From assembly GCA_010093685.1 (NCBI GenBank), contig MU006221.1:1023491-1087490 (forward strand): a stretch of 64,000 nt of DNA, written 5' to 3'. The notes beneath the pieces were generated by a model. That model worked only from the letters and a program-made list of their open reading frames with translations, made no database searches and had not been told where the DNA came from. This stretch comes from Ophiobolus disseminans. Its lineage: Eukaryota > Ascomycota > Dothideomycetes > Pleosporales > Phaeosphaeriaceae. The translations under genes and the position numbers were made by a program. Position 1 is the first letter of the stretch. Each line of letters opens with the position of its first letter. Of this stretch, positions 9,996-21,200 are shown piece after piece.

Positions 9996-10955
9996 ATGGA
10001 CTTCTCCGATATATTGTGAGTTTAGAGCGTAGGCAGTAGCTTTCGCACGAGGCATTGCGTCTGTGGGATCGAAGCTGACATGGTGCAGTCGAATGGTGAA
10101 TTTTGCCGTTGCCGTGTTCATGGTCTTGGGGGGTATCGCGAAGCTCTTCCCCTTCAACGACTTGTGAGTTTCCCCGGCGTCGCAGACGTGTCCGTCAATC
10201 CGTCGCATCGAATGCCATATCCCCGAATCGCATCGCAATATCTGCTAAGACTTCGGGGCTGTCTGAGAGGGAGTTTGTTCGCCTCTTCTGGAGCTATTGC
10301 CTCGTCATCTCTCATGACTGCGGAGCTCAGGCTTGTGCAGGACTCGATCATGGCCAGTGGAGAGCAGCGAACTTCCGAGGCAGCTGAAAGTGATACAGTC
10401 TTCTAGACGAAGTAGTTAGCATGCGCAAAGCGCATTCAGAGCGATCTCGCGCGAGAGGCGGTAGCCTTTGTTACGAAAACCGCTGACAACATCCTTTAGC
10501 TCACACATCATTCTTGGTGTTTACCTGATAATATTTGGTGCTGGTAAGTTTACGCCTACCAACCTCGAAAGTTTTAACTCGCTGACTACAAGCTCAGGCA
10601 CTGCCCTGCTCGAGATCCAGATCCCTCAGCAGGTGGCTCGTTACGCTTCGTTCATGTTCTCCTTCCTTGGCCGTGGTATCTGTAAGCTGAGTCCTCGATC
10701 AGTACCCTGTATCGATTGCTGATTGCTCTAGTTTACATCTTCATCGGCTCGGTGATTGTTGGCGAGAAGTGGTTCCGCATCATTCCTGGTACCATCGTTG
10801 GTATCATCGGTATCGGCTACGCTGTCTTGGAATACATTCCATCGATTGAGCCTCCCGCGAACATGCGGTACGTTACCAACTTCTTCAAGGGCACTGCTCG
10901 TGGCACTAACTGCTTTAGTGACGCCGATGCTGGATGGGGCGCCGAACAAGTCTAA
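9996..10955 (+). CDS. TVP15: Golgi membrane protein TVP15 (COPI-associated family)
   Basis: This is a small late-Golgi/vesicle membrane protein of the COPI-associated (Tvp15) family, thought to act in Golgi trafficking. I reconstruct six exons: 9996-10015, 10089-10163, 10500-10543, 10598-10681, 10732-10867 and 10919-10955, giving 131 aa. All phases agree. The protein starts MDFSDIFRMVNFAVAVFMVL and has four hydrophobic segments, including ILGVYLIIFGAG and FYIFIGSVIVG. It ends with the conserved EPPANMRDADAGWGAEQV. The first exon is only 20 nt. Intron 2 is 336 nt, far longer than its neighbours (about 50-73 nt). No single exon is long, so an ORF scan alone misses the gene. Confidence 0.9.
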
Positions 10956-12430
10956 ATACCCGTCGTACGAATCGAGGTGGTGGTTGACAAAGCTCGCCGT
11001 ACGCCATAGCCGCCATTATCGAGATGCTCGGCGGTATCGTTGTGCGTTATTCGTGTACAAACCAGGTCGGATGAGGCAAGACAGTTCATGCTGGCAAGAT
11101 TTTGATCTTGACAGGGTTGTGGAATATGTAGGAGTATCCTAGACTTCTAGGAGGATCATTGGGGACGCCCGGCCGTGCGACCAACCCTGAAGCTTTTCAA
11201 AGGAAGTTAGAGAGTTTTATATGAAATGAGGTTATTAGTACTGTGCAAGATAACGAGGCTGAAATCATCTGCATGTGGTCGCTTCTTTAGTGTCCGCAGT
11301 GCATGAGACCAGTACCGACGGTCGGCAGTTTGCATCTACTAGTGCACTCTCGGAAATTACTAACCCATTGTTTCCACTTGGGCTGACATCGTTGAAGAGA
11401 CAATCGTTTCAAGCTCTTGGTAAGTCGAGAAAAGCGGCCGACGAGTATAGGGCTGCTTCTCCATCGAATGGGTGAAGGACATGTCTAATTATAGAGACTA
11501 TATACTAGCCTGTAAAGACTCGAAAGTATTATAGGAGGATTACATAGGTAAGCTAAGTGTTATTCGTTCCGACAGTCAAGATTGGCTTGAAAACCCAGCT
11601 TTGAGTAGTGGTCATGTTCAAATGGCCTCTTCGTGATTGGATCGAGGTATCATGCACATACGGTACTCGCCAAACAAGCAGACCACTATTACAAATTCGT
11701 CATCAGAGGCGAGCCGGCTCAAGATCCGCGCACACGCTTAGTGCTGCAAGGCTCGAGTGGCTTCGATGCTTGATAGAGCACGTAATTGTTTTTCTTCGCC
11801 GCCACGAGCAGATCTCTGTGGACGTGGAGCTGGGTCATCCCTGCTAATGTTCTGTGTAACCATGTGATTGGCAACAGGTACCACAGTCTGAACAGCGCCG
11901 GATTTTGTCGCTTCTTGACTTGCGCTGCTGTAGATGGTCGTTGGTGGCCGGATTCGGGATCCGGCCGCTAGTGCTCTTTGCTTAGAATACGCGCGTTGCC
12001 ATTGGCTCCGCACGTTCACCGCTCTGACAATCTACCAACCTGTATTGCACCAGCAAGGCCTCCACGTATTCATACCATGCCGAATTATGACGACCGTTGC
12101 TCCGAATGCGCGTGACGACCTCCAGTACTGAGCCCACCTTTATTACAACATCTCTGTACGGCAGTGTGCCACACCTGATCAACACCGCATACCAAGACCT
12201 GGGGACCCGCATATTACGCCGAGTCACGTTAGGCGCCGCTCCATGATGTATCTGTAGCTCCTCTTGATTATCAGATCAAGCTGAGTGCCGGCCTTGACAC
12301 CCTGAACCTCATAAAAGATATATCGAAGCCCACTGAAGTTTGGTTGCACCCTCATAGGGGAAGAGTGCGCTTTCGCATTTCCAGTGCGCTTGTCAGACAC
12401 GGACTGATCCTTCAGCATCACAGCGGAACC
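10956..12430. other. Intergenic, 1.5 kb, upstream region of sreA
   Basis: Long gap between TVP15 and sreA. Short open frames on both strands show no family signature. A perfect ATCTGATAA site lies near the sreA end and is listed separately. No other repeat or RNA gene was recognised. Confidence 0.55.
12268..12276 (-). promoter_or_regulatory. ATCTGATAA siderophore GATA-factor site
   Basis: The plus strand reads TTATCAGAT, the complement of ATCTGATAA. It matches exactly the ATCWGATAA consensus described for the Urbs1/SreA class of iron-responsive GATA repressors. It lies about 155 bp upstream of the ATG of the gene encoding such a factor, which suggests autoregulation. Confidence 0.5.
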
Positions 12431-14114
12431 ATGGCGCACCCTTCTGGCAGCGGAGGCACGTCGCTTGCTCCGACCCCAACTCACCCACATCACCTTTCAA
12501 GAGAGACAAGCAAGGACGAACTGGAAATGGCCGAAAGTCTCCGACGCCTGAACCAAGCACATGACAGCCACACGTCAAGAACAGCAACTCCTTCGCATGC
12601 ACAGCGACCGGTTCCATCTCATGACGATGACCGCTCCGAGATCTATCATTCACTCGAAGATGCAGTGCCAATTCCGGGGGGACCAGGTACACCGGCGACT
12701 CCTTCATCGTTACCCGTACACCTCAGCAATCCCATGGGAGCCGGTGCGCCTCTCTCTGGGCAGGTTTGCAGGTATGTTCGTCATTGCTTGCCTGAACCCT
12801 TGTGTTGGTCACCAAAGGGCTGGCTAGCCACTACATAAGCAGACAAGGCGCTAATGCGATAAAGCAACTGCAAGACGACTCAGACACCACTGTGGCGTCG
12901 ATCTCCAACTGGCGAAACTGTGTGTAACGCATGCGGACTCTACTTGAAGGCACGAAATCAGCACCGTCCAGTTAACTTGAAGCGCAACACCAGCACGCAT
13001 TCAACGGTGTCGGTGCAGCAAAGTCCTGCGCCAGCTCAGGAAAACATCAACCGCACTTCGCCTGGAAATCTTGCGGCGTCCCCAAAGGTCGCCACTTATG
13101 TGGCTGCAGACCAGATGGCGGCCGGCACGTGTCCGGGTGGTGGTAGGTGCAACGGCACTGGCGGACAGCAAGGCTGCAGCGGATGTCCCGCATTCAACAA
13201 CCGCGTCTCGAAAACTGCGAAATTCGCTCTGGCACAAGCAAATGCTGTTTCGAACACTAATCCAACTAATGGTGCAAGTGGAAGTAGCGCGACACCTGGA
13301 CCTGCCAATGGATCGCCATCGACAAGTGCGATTCCAGCTTGTCAGAATTGCGGGACCACAATCACCCCTCTTTGGCGAAGGGATGACGCTGGTCACATAA
13401 TTTGTAATGCATGCGGTATGTACAAGCTTGTGTCCGTTACATTCGGGCCGATCACTAAATATTGATGTAGGACTGTATTACAAGCTTCATAACACGCACC
13501 GCCCAGTAGCCATGAAGAAGCAGGAGATCAAGCGACGAAAACGAGTTGCACCTGCTGGGGATACAGGCTCTCAGGTTGCACCATCTGTCGCCGACTATTC
13601 CCCTCCACAGCGCGGTTTGGATACACCTGCATTCGAGCATTCTGCGTCACCGGACCCATCGGTAGCCATTGAATCCAGAGAAGAATACACCCCTGAGCCG
13701 AAGGGACCTCTGGCCATTGACTTCACACATTACTATGGCGGAAGTGCTGCGGTCACATCACACCCGGGCAATCTTCCTACTCCGTCGAACACACAGCCAA
13801 ACGCGCCATCACCAAGGAAACGAAGCCGAAGCGCCACTTCAATGGACCAAGAAGTGACCCCGTCACTACCTGCTCATCCCGTTCCCCACCGTCCGAATGC
13901 CATATCTTCGATATTGAACCCACGTACTGAGGATTCTAACATTGACCCCTCGCTTGCACCACCACCAAGGATGAGTGGAGGGCCGTCGCCGAACCCTTCT
14001 TTGTCACAAGAGGACAAGTTAGCGAGGCGAGAAAGATTGAGGCGAGAAGCTGAAGTAATGAGGCAAGAGTTGGAGAGAAGGCAAAAAGAGTTGGATGATT
14101 TGGAGAACGACTAA
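12431..14114 (+). CDS. SREA: Iron-responsive GATA repressor of siderophore synthesis (SreA/Urbs1 type)
   Basis: A nuclear DNA-binding repressor that shuts off siderophore synthesis and iron uptake when iron is plentiful. Three exons, 12431-12771, 12865-13415 and 13471-14114, give 511 aa. Two GATA fingers are visible, each C-x2-C-x17-C-x2-C: CSNCKTTQTPLWRR...CNAC and CQNCGTTITPLWRR...CNAC. Between them sits the class-defining Cys-rich motif C-x5-C-x8-C-x2-C (CPGGGRCNGTGGQQGCSGC), implicated in iron sensing. Basic tails follow both fingers (RPVNLKR; MKKQEIKRRKR). The C-terminus has a charged coiled-coil segment, LARRERLRREAEVMRQELER. Intron 1 splits the first Cys pair and intron 2 splits the CNACG of finger two, so correct splicing is required for both zinc sites. 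Confidence 0.94.
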
Positions 14115-14590
14115 GTTGGATTGGTGCCTACTTCTGGATCAATCTGGAAACAGGCGTACACGGTCCACAGGGCGCGATTTTTTGATTACAGGAGGACACG
14201 GTTTCCTTGCATTGTTCCCATTCACGGTTTTGACATGAGACATGTTTTGGATACGGACTCGATCTGCGAGAATTGACCTTGACATTCAATTTCAAAATGG
14301 GTTACAGGAAGGGGTGGAATTGCGCATCTCTTACGGAAAAGTGCACGACCTCTACGGGCAACACTGGTTTGACGTATCTCAAAAGCGTCTTTTAGCTCGG
14401 TGTCGGGGTTTTGATCTTTAGACTGACAGATCGAGGCCAATATAAGGGGTCTAGGGTAGACTGCCGAAGCGCACTAATTCAACCTCACATTACTGCAACC
14501 ACATGACTGGACTGTAATTCGACCTTCATTACTCTTCACGTTCAAACATCTCCTACTCTTCAACATCACTGCCACCGCCATCTTCTCTCA
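14115..14590. other. Intergenic, 476 bp, convergent
   Basis: Between the 3' ends of sreA (plus) and the small minus-strand gene. I see no gene or repeat here; it probably holds both 3' untranslated regions. Confidence 0.55.
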
Positions 14591-14905
14591 TCACTTCCCC
14601 TCTCCTCTTATTCCCCCCAACCAATCTCCCCACATACCCCAAATCCGCATTCCTGAACCCATCTTTCTCCAAAACCCAATCATCTGCTCAATGACGGATC
14701 TCCCGCCATCAAGAGTCACCTCGTCAATCGTCACAGATCCGTCTTCACGCTCCCACATCGATGATGTGCTGATATATCCAGGTAATTCGTCGCGCTCAAT
14801 TTGGATAGCGGCCCAGTTGCGCCGGTGGCGCAGGAAAAGCGCGATGTTGCGGTCGCTTGTGACGAAGACGTAGAGGCGTGAGGGGGCGTGGAGGAGGTAT
14901 TGCAT
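14591..14905 (-). CDS. Hypothetical 104-aa protein, divergent-pair type A
   Basis: No known family is recognised. The frame opens at an ATG at 14905 with MQYLLHAPSRLYVFVTSDRN and is hydrophobic at the start, then has WAAIQIERDELPGY and a Trp/Gly-rich tail (RIWGMWGDWLGGIRG). The opening resembles that of the minus-strand gene at 39854 (MLYFIHNPAGNIVIRTTNPY): Met-x-Tyr, hydrophobic, His-x-Pro, strand, then a Trp-containing turn. Both genes lie head to head with a plus-strand orphan gene. I regard it as a probable lineage-specific gene of unknown function; an artefactual ORF cannot be excluded. Confidence 0.45.
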   Translation of the reverse strand: MQYLLHAPSRLYVFVTSDRNIALFLRHRRNWAAIQIERDELPGYISTSSMWEREDGSVTIDEVTLDGGRSVIEQMIGFWRKMGSGMRIWGMWGDWLGGIRGEGK

Positions 14906-15104
14906 TGTTTTGTTGAGGTTGAGTGGGGGGTGTGAGTTGAGGTTGTGTGGTACATGGTGTATGTGATAGAGGGAACGAGGGAATGTTCAAACTTTGAAGG
15001 GGCTCCACCTGCCATTGTGAATATACAACATCACACAACACAATTTGATATGAATCTTATGAGTTCAAGTCTTGTGTATTCAAAGAAAATTCAAGACACC
15101 TATC

Positions 15105-15206
15105 CTCACCATATTGACACCGCATTGTCCTTCCCATTCTCACCATATTGACACAGCATCATCCTTCGAAATCTCACAAAATTGACACCACATCTCCATC
15201 AAAAGC
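15105..15206 (+). repeat. 34-bp minisatellite, three tandem copies
   Basis: Copies begin at 15105, 15139 and 15173, exactly 34 bp apart. The first two share CTCACCATATTGACAC, the third has CTCACAAAATTGACAC, and the second halves are more diverged. The array lies between two divergently transcribed genes, ending 66 bp before the ATG at 15273. Confidence 0.75.
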
Positions 15207-15272
15207 TCACATTCCCATTCCTGATCGCATCACTCCCAATATCCCATATAACACCCAACACACACCCACACT

Positions 15273-16202
15273 ATGCCACCCACCACCACCGCACGCACCA
15301 TGCCCTACATAATCCACATACCCCGACACTACCAGTCGCGCACCCACCTCATGCCCGCCCTCTACACCACGACCGCCACCAGCGTCGCGGTATCCACAAG
15401 CTCGGCGCTCGCGCGCGCTATCTACGCCGATGCGCTGGAATGGGGCTGGAACGTCGAGCGCCCAGATGTAGATGCGTGGGAAACGGAAAATGGGATGTGG
15501 GAGAAGTATTGTGAAGGGGCGAAACGGAGGAGGTGGTATGTATTATATTCTCCTTTATAATTTCCCATATCTTCTATCCCTATTATGCCCATAGAGAGGA
15601 ATAAGTATCTAACCCCCATGCCAAGGTTCGACGACATATTCCGCATATGGCAGCGCGAACACGGACACCGCATCCTCCAAAAAGACACGTTATCACGCCG
15701 CTCCTCCACCCCTCCCACCTCTCCTAATTCCACCTCCCCCATCACATCCTCCCTCCGGCGCTTCAAATCCTGGCTCGCAACGCACAAAGGCCACCAATCA
15801 GACCTGCGCCTCAAGAACAGAAAAGTCGTATACACGCCGCCCCGAAAGTTGCCTGCCGGCACGGAGCCGCAGAAGCATGTTGCGGGGAGTGCGACGCCTG
15901 ATAGTATTATGAGTTTGAGCGCGAGTTTGGTGGGGAGGTTGGAGGGAAGGGGAAGAGAGAGGAATGGGGACCAACATGAGGAAGAGAAGAAAAGGGAGCT
16001 TGGGATGCTATATGGGAAGTTGATTGATGTCGATAATGAGGAGGACGAGATTGATATGGAACTTTTGCGTGTCCTTCACCATGAGAAGATGAGAGCGGAG
16101 GAAATAAGAGCGGAGAAGATGAGGGCGGAGGAGAGTCGGGGCGAGAGCAGTAATATTCCGTATTTCTATGCGGGTGCGAAATGGGGGCCGAACGATGGAT
16201 AG
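15273..16202 (+). CDS. Hypothetical protein with WGW motif and charged repeat tail
   Basis: Two exons, 15273-15535 and 15626-16202, give 279 aa; the 90-nt intron runs from GTATGT to GCCAAG, and phase 2 is preserved (RRRW then FDDIFRIWQREHG). I do not recognise a family. The N-terminus reads MPPTTTARTMPYIIHIPRHY and is followed by ALEWGWNVERPDVDAWETEN, similar in pattern to LRDWGWRISRHDFHDEEF in the gene at 6665. The central part is Ser/Pro-rich and the C-terminus is acidic and helical, with two 10-residue repeats (KMRAEEIRAE, KMRAEESRGE). ATGs at 15273 and 15300 are both possible starts; MPYIIHIP at the second matches MPFLIRPP better. It is divergent from the gene at 14905. Confidence 0.6.
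16086..16145 (+). repeat. Two 30-bp tandem copies inside the gene
   Basis: 16086-16115 and 16116-16145 encode KMRAEEIRAE and KMRAEESRGE. This is an in-frame coding repeat that extends a charged helix in the hypothetical protein. Confidence 0.7.
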
Positions 16203-16563
16203 GAGAGATGTAGAATGTGTCTTGACGTTTTTGGTGGTAAGCGTTTGCTATTTTGCGTTAGATGCGAGAGAGATGTGTGTCTGTATCGAAGTCTTTGGCG
16301 CAAGGCTTCATCCATATTTCATCTTGTTGCAAACATACAGGAAGTGGAGATCTGCTTTGTATCAATGTTTTAATTTCATTATCGTTTGCCCCTGGCGCAA
16401 ATCTACATATACAACGGTGTGCCCTGCCGATCGCAAGATAGCGATTCGAGGGGGGGGGGTGGGCAGGGACCGTGGTCCTGCTAGACTGCTGTTATAGACG
16501 CTGTGTCTGAGCGGTGGCTTCCTCTTACTCCCGACTTGACTTCCTCTTAGTGCCGTGACTTAC
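16203..16563. other. Intergenic, 361 bp, convergent
   Basis: Between the 3' ends of the hypothetical gene and RPN1. It contains a run of ten G at 16450-16459 and no gene that I can support. Confidence 0.6.
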
Positions 16564-19485
16564 TCAGTCTTCCCACTCGGGATTCTGCAAGATCTTGTTA
16601 GTGACGGTCCATGGCAAATGTTTATCGAAAATGATATACCTTGCGCAGTATCACTACACCCTCCAGAACGTTTGTCAAGCTCAGATATTTCTCGTCTTCC
16701 AGCTCTGCGCGCTCGCCATGTGCTAACAACACAGGTGTGCTCTGTGTCTGCCATCCAGTGATTGTCTTTGGTCGACCTGCTTGGCCGACGATGTCGACAG
16801 CTTGACCAACACGAACATTGACGGTGAGCGGCTTGAGTTCCTCGTCAAGGGTGATAAGGAAACGTGGCGCCATTGCCGTAGCCAGGAAATACAGGAGGTA
16901 ATGTGAGTCACCAACAATGAAGGACTTGGCATCGATGAGGGAGACGAGAACGGTGAGAAGGCCTGCTGCTGCAACACGCGACAGGACTTGGCGGTCGGTG
17001 TGGAACGGGCTTATAGTCAAAGTACCCTTGCCCATGTGCAACAAACCCTGTGCAATGCGGACCATGAAAAGCGCATTTGGATCACGGTGATAGTAGCTGG
17101 CCAACTGTCGAAGGAGCTGCGCAAGACGCGCATTGTTGGTACCAGCACCGCAGAGACCCATGGCAAATATGGCATTGATGGCGACATCGTTGTCGTTGTC
17201 GTGAGAGTAACGCGACAGAGTGTCGTAAACCTTCATTTGTGGGTTGCTGGGGCTGATGAGACCAAGCGCAAGTGGTACAGCTTTCCGGATGTTGGCTTCG
17301 CCGTAATGCATGAGGTGACCAAGAGTGCGGAGAATCATGTCCTGGCCAACATCCTCACCCATCGCAACGAGCGACAGACCGATGACGGCATATGATTGGA
17401 GGAGCTCATCGCCCTTCTTCTCTTCGTTCTCGTCTTCGATGTGCTCATTGCAGATGTGCAGCAGTTGCTGAATCTTCAAGACAGCACCGGTACCTGCCCA
17501 GGCGCACACTTCTGTCAAGACGGAAGCAGACTTGGCGGCGGGGTGGTCAAGCGCCTTCAGAGTCTCAAGAATGACGTCAACTTCTTCTTGTTGTCCAAAG
17601 AAAAGGAGCGCCAGACCAAGAGCCATGAATCGAGTCCATTTATCCTTAAGCTGCTTCGACCGATCCTCATCGAGGAGAGTGTTCATCAGAGCATCAGTAA
17701 CATCGCCGTTGGCCGATCCGACAAAGATCATTCCAAGTGACAGAGCAGCCATGGCCGACAGCTGCATATCGAGGCTGGTGTCGCTGACAATAGGAAGAAG
17801 CAGCTCCAGAAGCTCCTCCTTGTTCGAGCCTGCATAAGCAAGACCAAGACCCATGATCGAGGCGAGGCGGATATTTCGGTTCTTGTGCGAAAGATTGTCC
17901 TCGTCACCGAGTAGCGCAAGTGCTGGGTCAGAATCCATGCGCACACCAGAGTTGAAGATACCTGTAGCCAGCATAGCACCAGCCTTGACCATATCATCGT
18001 CGACGGTTGTGTAGGGATCAATCTTGTCGAGACCAGTCTCAACATCCCATAGCAGAAGCATACCCAGGGAAGCAGTTGTAGATAGCATGCCCTCCTCTTT
18101 CGTCTTCCACACCCAGCTGCTCTTGCTATCCGAGTTCAACATGAGTTTGTCGTTACCGTAGCCGGTGTTGACAAAAGCGTTGACAAAGGCTGAAGCAAGG
18201 TTGTGTCGGGCAGAATCAGTGTTGGTGAGGCCTGCGGTCCTGCTGCTCTCAAGATGTGTCTTGTAGATGTCGTCAGGGGTCTTAGGGTCCAGAATGTTGA
18301 GCTCTTTGCCCAAAGCCTTGAAGTGGTCCGGTAACCGCGTGTTGTTGATACACTCTTGGAGCTCTGGGTCATCGTCGTCTGATACATCGTACCATATCCG
18401 CTGGCGAGCGATGAGGAAAGCCATCTGTCTCCGCAACGCCTTGTCTTTTGTGGAGTTGAAGGCCTCCTCGATCAAATCGCGGTCGTTCAGCCGTATCGCC
18501 AGCGCTACAGCCTGCGTGTACTTTTCGTATTTCCGGTAGACTTGATAGGCCGTTCGCAGGAACTTGTCGTTGTCGGGGTATGTAAGGAGTGGGACGTTGC
18601 TATGGTCGTTAGTACTCACTTGTTGGACGTCTGCTAATATCCTCACCTGACCATGTACAGACACACTCGCCCGTATGTGTTCTCATCGATGTACTGCTCC
18701 ACCTGGTCGATCATCTCCAGCTCCGACAGAATATCGACTGCATCTGCCTCTGCATTGTGCTTCAGGAAGAAGGGAACGAGATTCGAGGCGAGACTGGTGA
18801 TGTCGTCGGTCGACTTGTCCTCGTTCAGTCGGTTCTGGTACTCTGCGCCGATTTCGAGGGCAAGATGGCGCATGTACTCGTGGCCCCACGAGCCGAGATC
18901 TGTCGAGGGTGCCTGTAGGCGGTACTTCAAGCAGTCGAGGCGCTCCTCGTCTGAGTACGTCATTCCGAGGACGGACAGCATGTCGGCGAAAGATTGCTTG
19001 TTCTCGCCTTCGGGCCATGACGCATATGCCTTCTCTAGGGACGCGTAGTGTGGGCGGAGGAACTTGAGGGGTTTGGGCACCGCTGTCATGGAACTCGTCG
19101 ATGTCTTGATGAAGTCCTTGATCTGGTCGAGTGCCGGCTTGTACAGGCTGGTGTCGGATTCCTGGTGGCTTATTAGTACACGATGCGGGCCACGAGGAAT
19201 GGACAGCCTACCAGTATCCGCTCCGCTAGCATATCGAGTTCGCCCTTGAGCTGTGAGTCCTCCTCGCTGAGCTCCTCTACGGCTTGGCGTCAGTACAAAC
19301 CCGGCATAAGTGCTATCCGGCGAGCATAACATACCAGCTGCTGTCGCGGCGCCGCCCTTCTTGTCCTCTCCATCGGCCTTGCCATCTTTGCCCGTCTTTG
19401 CGTCCTTGTCTGCATCATCCTTTACTGGTGCCTTGCCCTTACCCTTCTCGGCGGCTGTGGGCTTCTTTTCGTCTTCCTTCGCCAT
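16564..19485 (-). CDS. RPN1: 26S proteasome regulatory subunit RPN1
   Basis: A base subunit of the 19S cap that docks ubiquitin shuttle factors and Ubp6. Five exons (19485-19335, 19276-19212, 19161-18647, 18599-16640, 16584-16564) give 903 aa, close to human PSMD2 (908). The N-terminus is Lys/Glu/Asp-rich (MAKEDEKKPTAAEKGKGKAP). Intron joins restore ERILESDTSLYK and CLYMVSNVPLLTYPDN. The central part contains the alpha-helical PC repeats, for example RLASIMGLGLAYAGSNKEEL and ALSLGMIFVGSANG. The C-terminus contains TPVLLAHGERAELEDEKYLS and VLEGVVILRK, and the last seven-codon exon encodes NPEWED and the stop. It is head to head with RIO2, 347 bp apart. Confidence 0.96.
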
Positions 19486-19832
19486 GTTGATTACGAGATG
19501 TAGCTAAGGCCAGCGGCGAAGTGGAGGTGGATGGCTGCGGAGATGGGTCGGATAGCTGGAGACCGGCGGGGGTTGGAGTCTGGGTGAGGGGAGTAGAGAG
19601 GAAGTGCGGAAATGGGTGCGGAAATGGCGGGTGGTGTGTGCGGGTGCAATGGCGGGATTGTTGTCGATGAGGCAGCTCTGCACTCACGTCCTCCGGCGGT
19701 GCCAAGCCCAAATGGCCGATCGCCAGCGCCGCCCGCCAGACTTTCTCGAACCCTCTAAATTTCACAACCCACAAACTGCACCCCTGCAGACTCACCTAAT
19801 ATCATACTGAACAGGCTGGAAATACCGCCAAT
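19486..19832. promoter_or_regulatory. Shared divergent promoter of RPN1 and RIO2
   Basis: 347 bp between two start codons on opposite strands. I looked for the yeast proteasome element GGTGGCAAA and did not find it. G-rich strand bias is evident, and there is no TATA box at a useful distance. Confidence 0.6.
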
Positions 19833-21200
19833 ATGAAGCTCAACGTCAAGCATATCCGCTACCTGACCTCGGACGATTGGCGCGTCCTCACTGCGGTATG
19901 CGCCCCTCCTTCGTCTGTCCAGCGCATGGCGGGGAACTAACGCTGATAAAGACCATGACAGACAGAGATGGGCAGCCGGAACCATGAAGTCGTGCCCACG
20001 CCGCTGATCTCCCAGCTCTCCTCTCTCCGCTCAGGCAACAATGTACACAACTGCATCTCCAACCTTGCCAAAATCGGTCTCATCGCAAAAGTCAAGAATG
20101 CCTCGTACGATGGATACAGGTTGACATACGGCGGACTGGACTATCTGGCACTGCACACACATACCAAGGGCTCGGTTGTGTACTCAGTGGGCAACCAGAT
20201 TGGTGTGGGAAAAGAGTCAGACATTGTCGTGTGCGCCGACCAGACCGGGAAGCAACTGGTTCTCAAGATCCACCGCCTGGGGCGCATATCCTTCAGGACA
20301 GTCAAGGCGAACCGAGACTACCTGCGAAACCGCCAGTCTGGATCGTGGATGTACATGTCCCGCCTCGCCGCCCTGAAGGAATATGAGTTTATGAAGGCCC
20401 TGCGGAGAGAAGGCTTCCCCGTCCCAGAGCCCATAGGCCAGAACCGACACACCGTAATCATGAGCCTCATCGATGCATTCCCTCTACGCCAAATCTCAAA
20501 GGTGGGCGACCCCTCGTCCCTCTACGCAGAGCTCCTCGCGCAAATAGTCCGCCTCGCGCAACACGGTCTCATCCACGGCGACTTCAACGAGTTCAACATC
20601 CTCGTCGAAGAGCGGCAAGAAAGCGACGGCGAGGTCACACTGATCCCCACCATCATCGACTTCCCGCAAATGGTCTCAATCGACCACGCAAACGCCGAGT
20701 TCTACTTCGACCGCGACGTAGCCTGCATAAAGCGCTTCTTCGACCGCCGCTTCGGCTTCACGAGCGATGAGCCCGGCCCCTTCCTCAAGGATGCGACAAA
20801 GCGACTCGCCAAGCGACTAGACGTCGAAGTCCAAGCCTCAGGCTTCAGCAAGAAAATGGCGAAGGAGTTGGAACTGTACATGAAGGAGCACGGCATCGAC
20901 GGCGACGCAGATGAGGCACCGAAGGCTGAGGCTGAGAAGGATGAGGAGGCAGACGACGATGACGAGGTCGAGCCCGATACCGCAGACCCCGATACTCCAC
21001 AAGAAGAACCCGCTCTCCCCGTTCAACCCCCGACACAAGAAGACACCTCCGCCTCTGCCTCCTCAACCCTCGCGTCACAGATGACCATCCTCGACATCCG
21101 CGACACAGACCCGCTCCCAGACCTCAGCGAAGTCAAGCCCCCGCCTCAGCCCACCATATCGACAAAACAAGCAAAGAAGACGGCAGGCTGGGCCATCTAG
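19833..21200 (+). CDS. RIO2: Atypical serine kinase/ATPase RIO2
   Basis: RIO2 acts in the late cytoplasmic maturation of pre-40S ribosomes. Two exons, 19833-19895 and 19962-21200, give 433 aa (yeast 425). The first exon encodes MKLNVKHIRYLTSDDWRVLT; the winged-helix domain covers about residues 1-90 (MGSRNHEVVPTPLI). The RIO kinase domain follows with nucleotide loop GVGKESDIVV, catalytic loop HGDFNEFNILV and metal-binding IIDFPQMVS, all key residues intact. After about residue 300 an acidic, disordered tail (EADDDDEVEPDTADPDTPQE) ends in KKTAGWAI. The acceptor at 19961 keeps phase and gives VLTATEMGSRNHE, where most relatives have a Val. Confidence 0.96.

Noticed and set aside
19486..19832. 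Proteasome-associated control element (GGTGGCAAA) upstream of RPN1
   Set aside because: Searched by eye on both strands of the shared promoter and not found.
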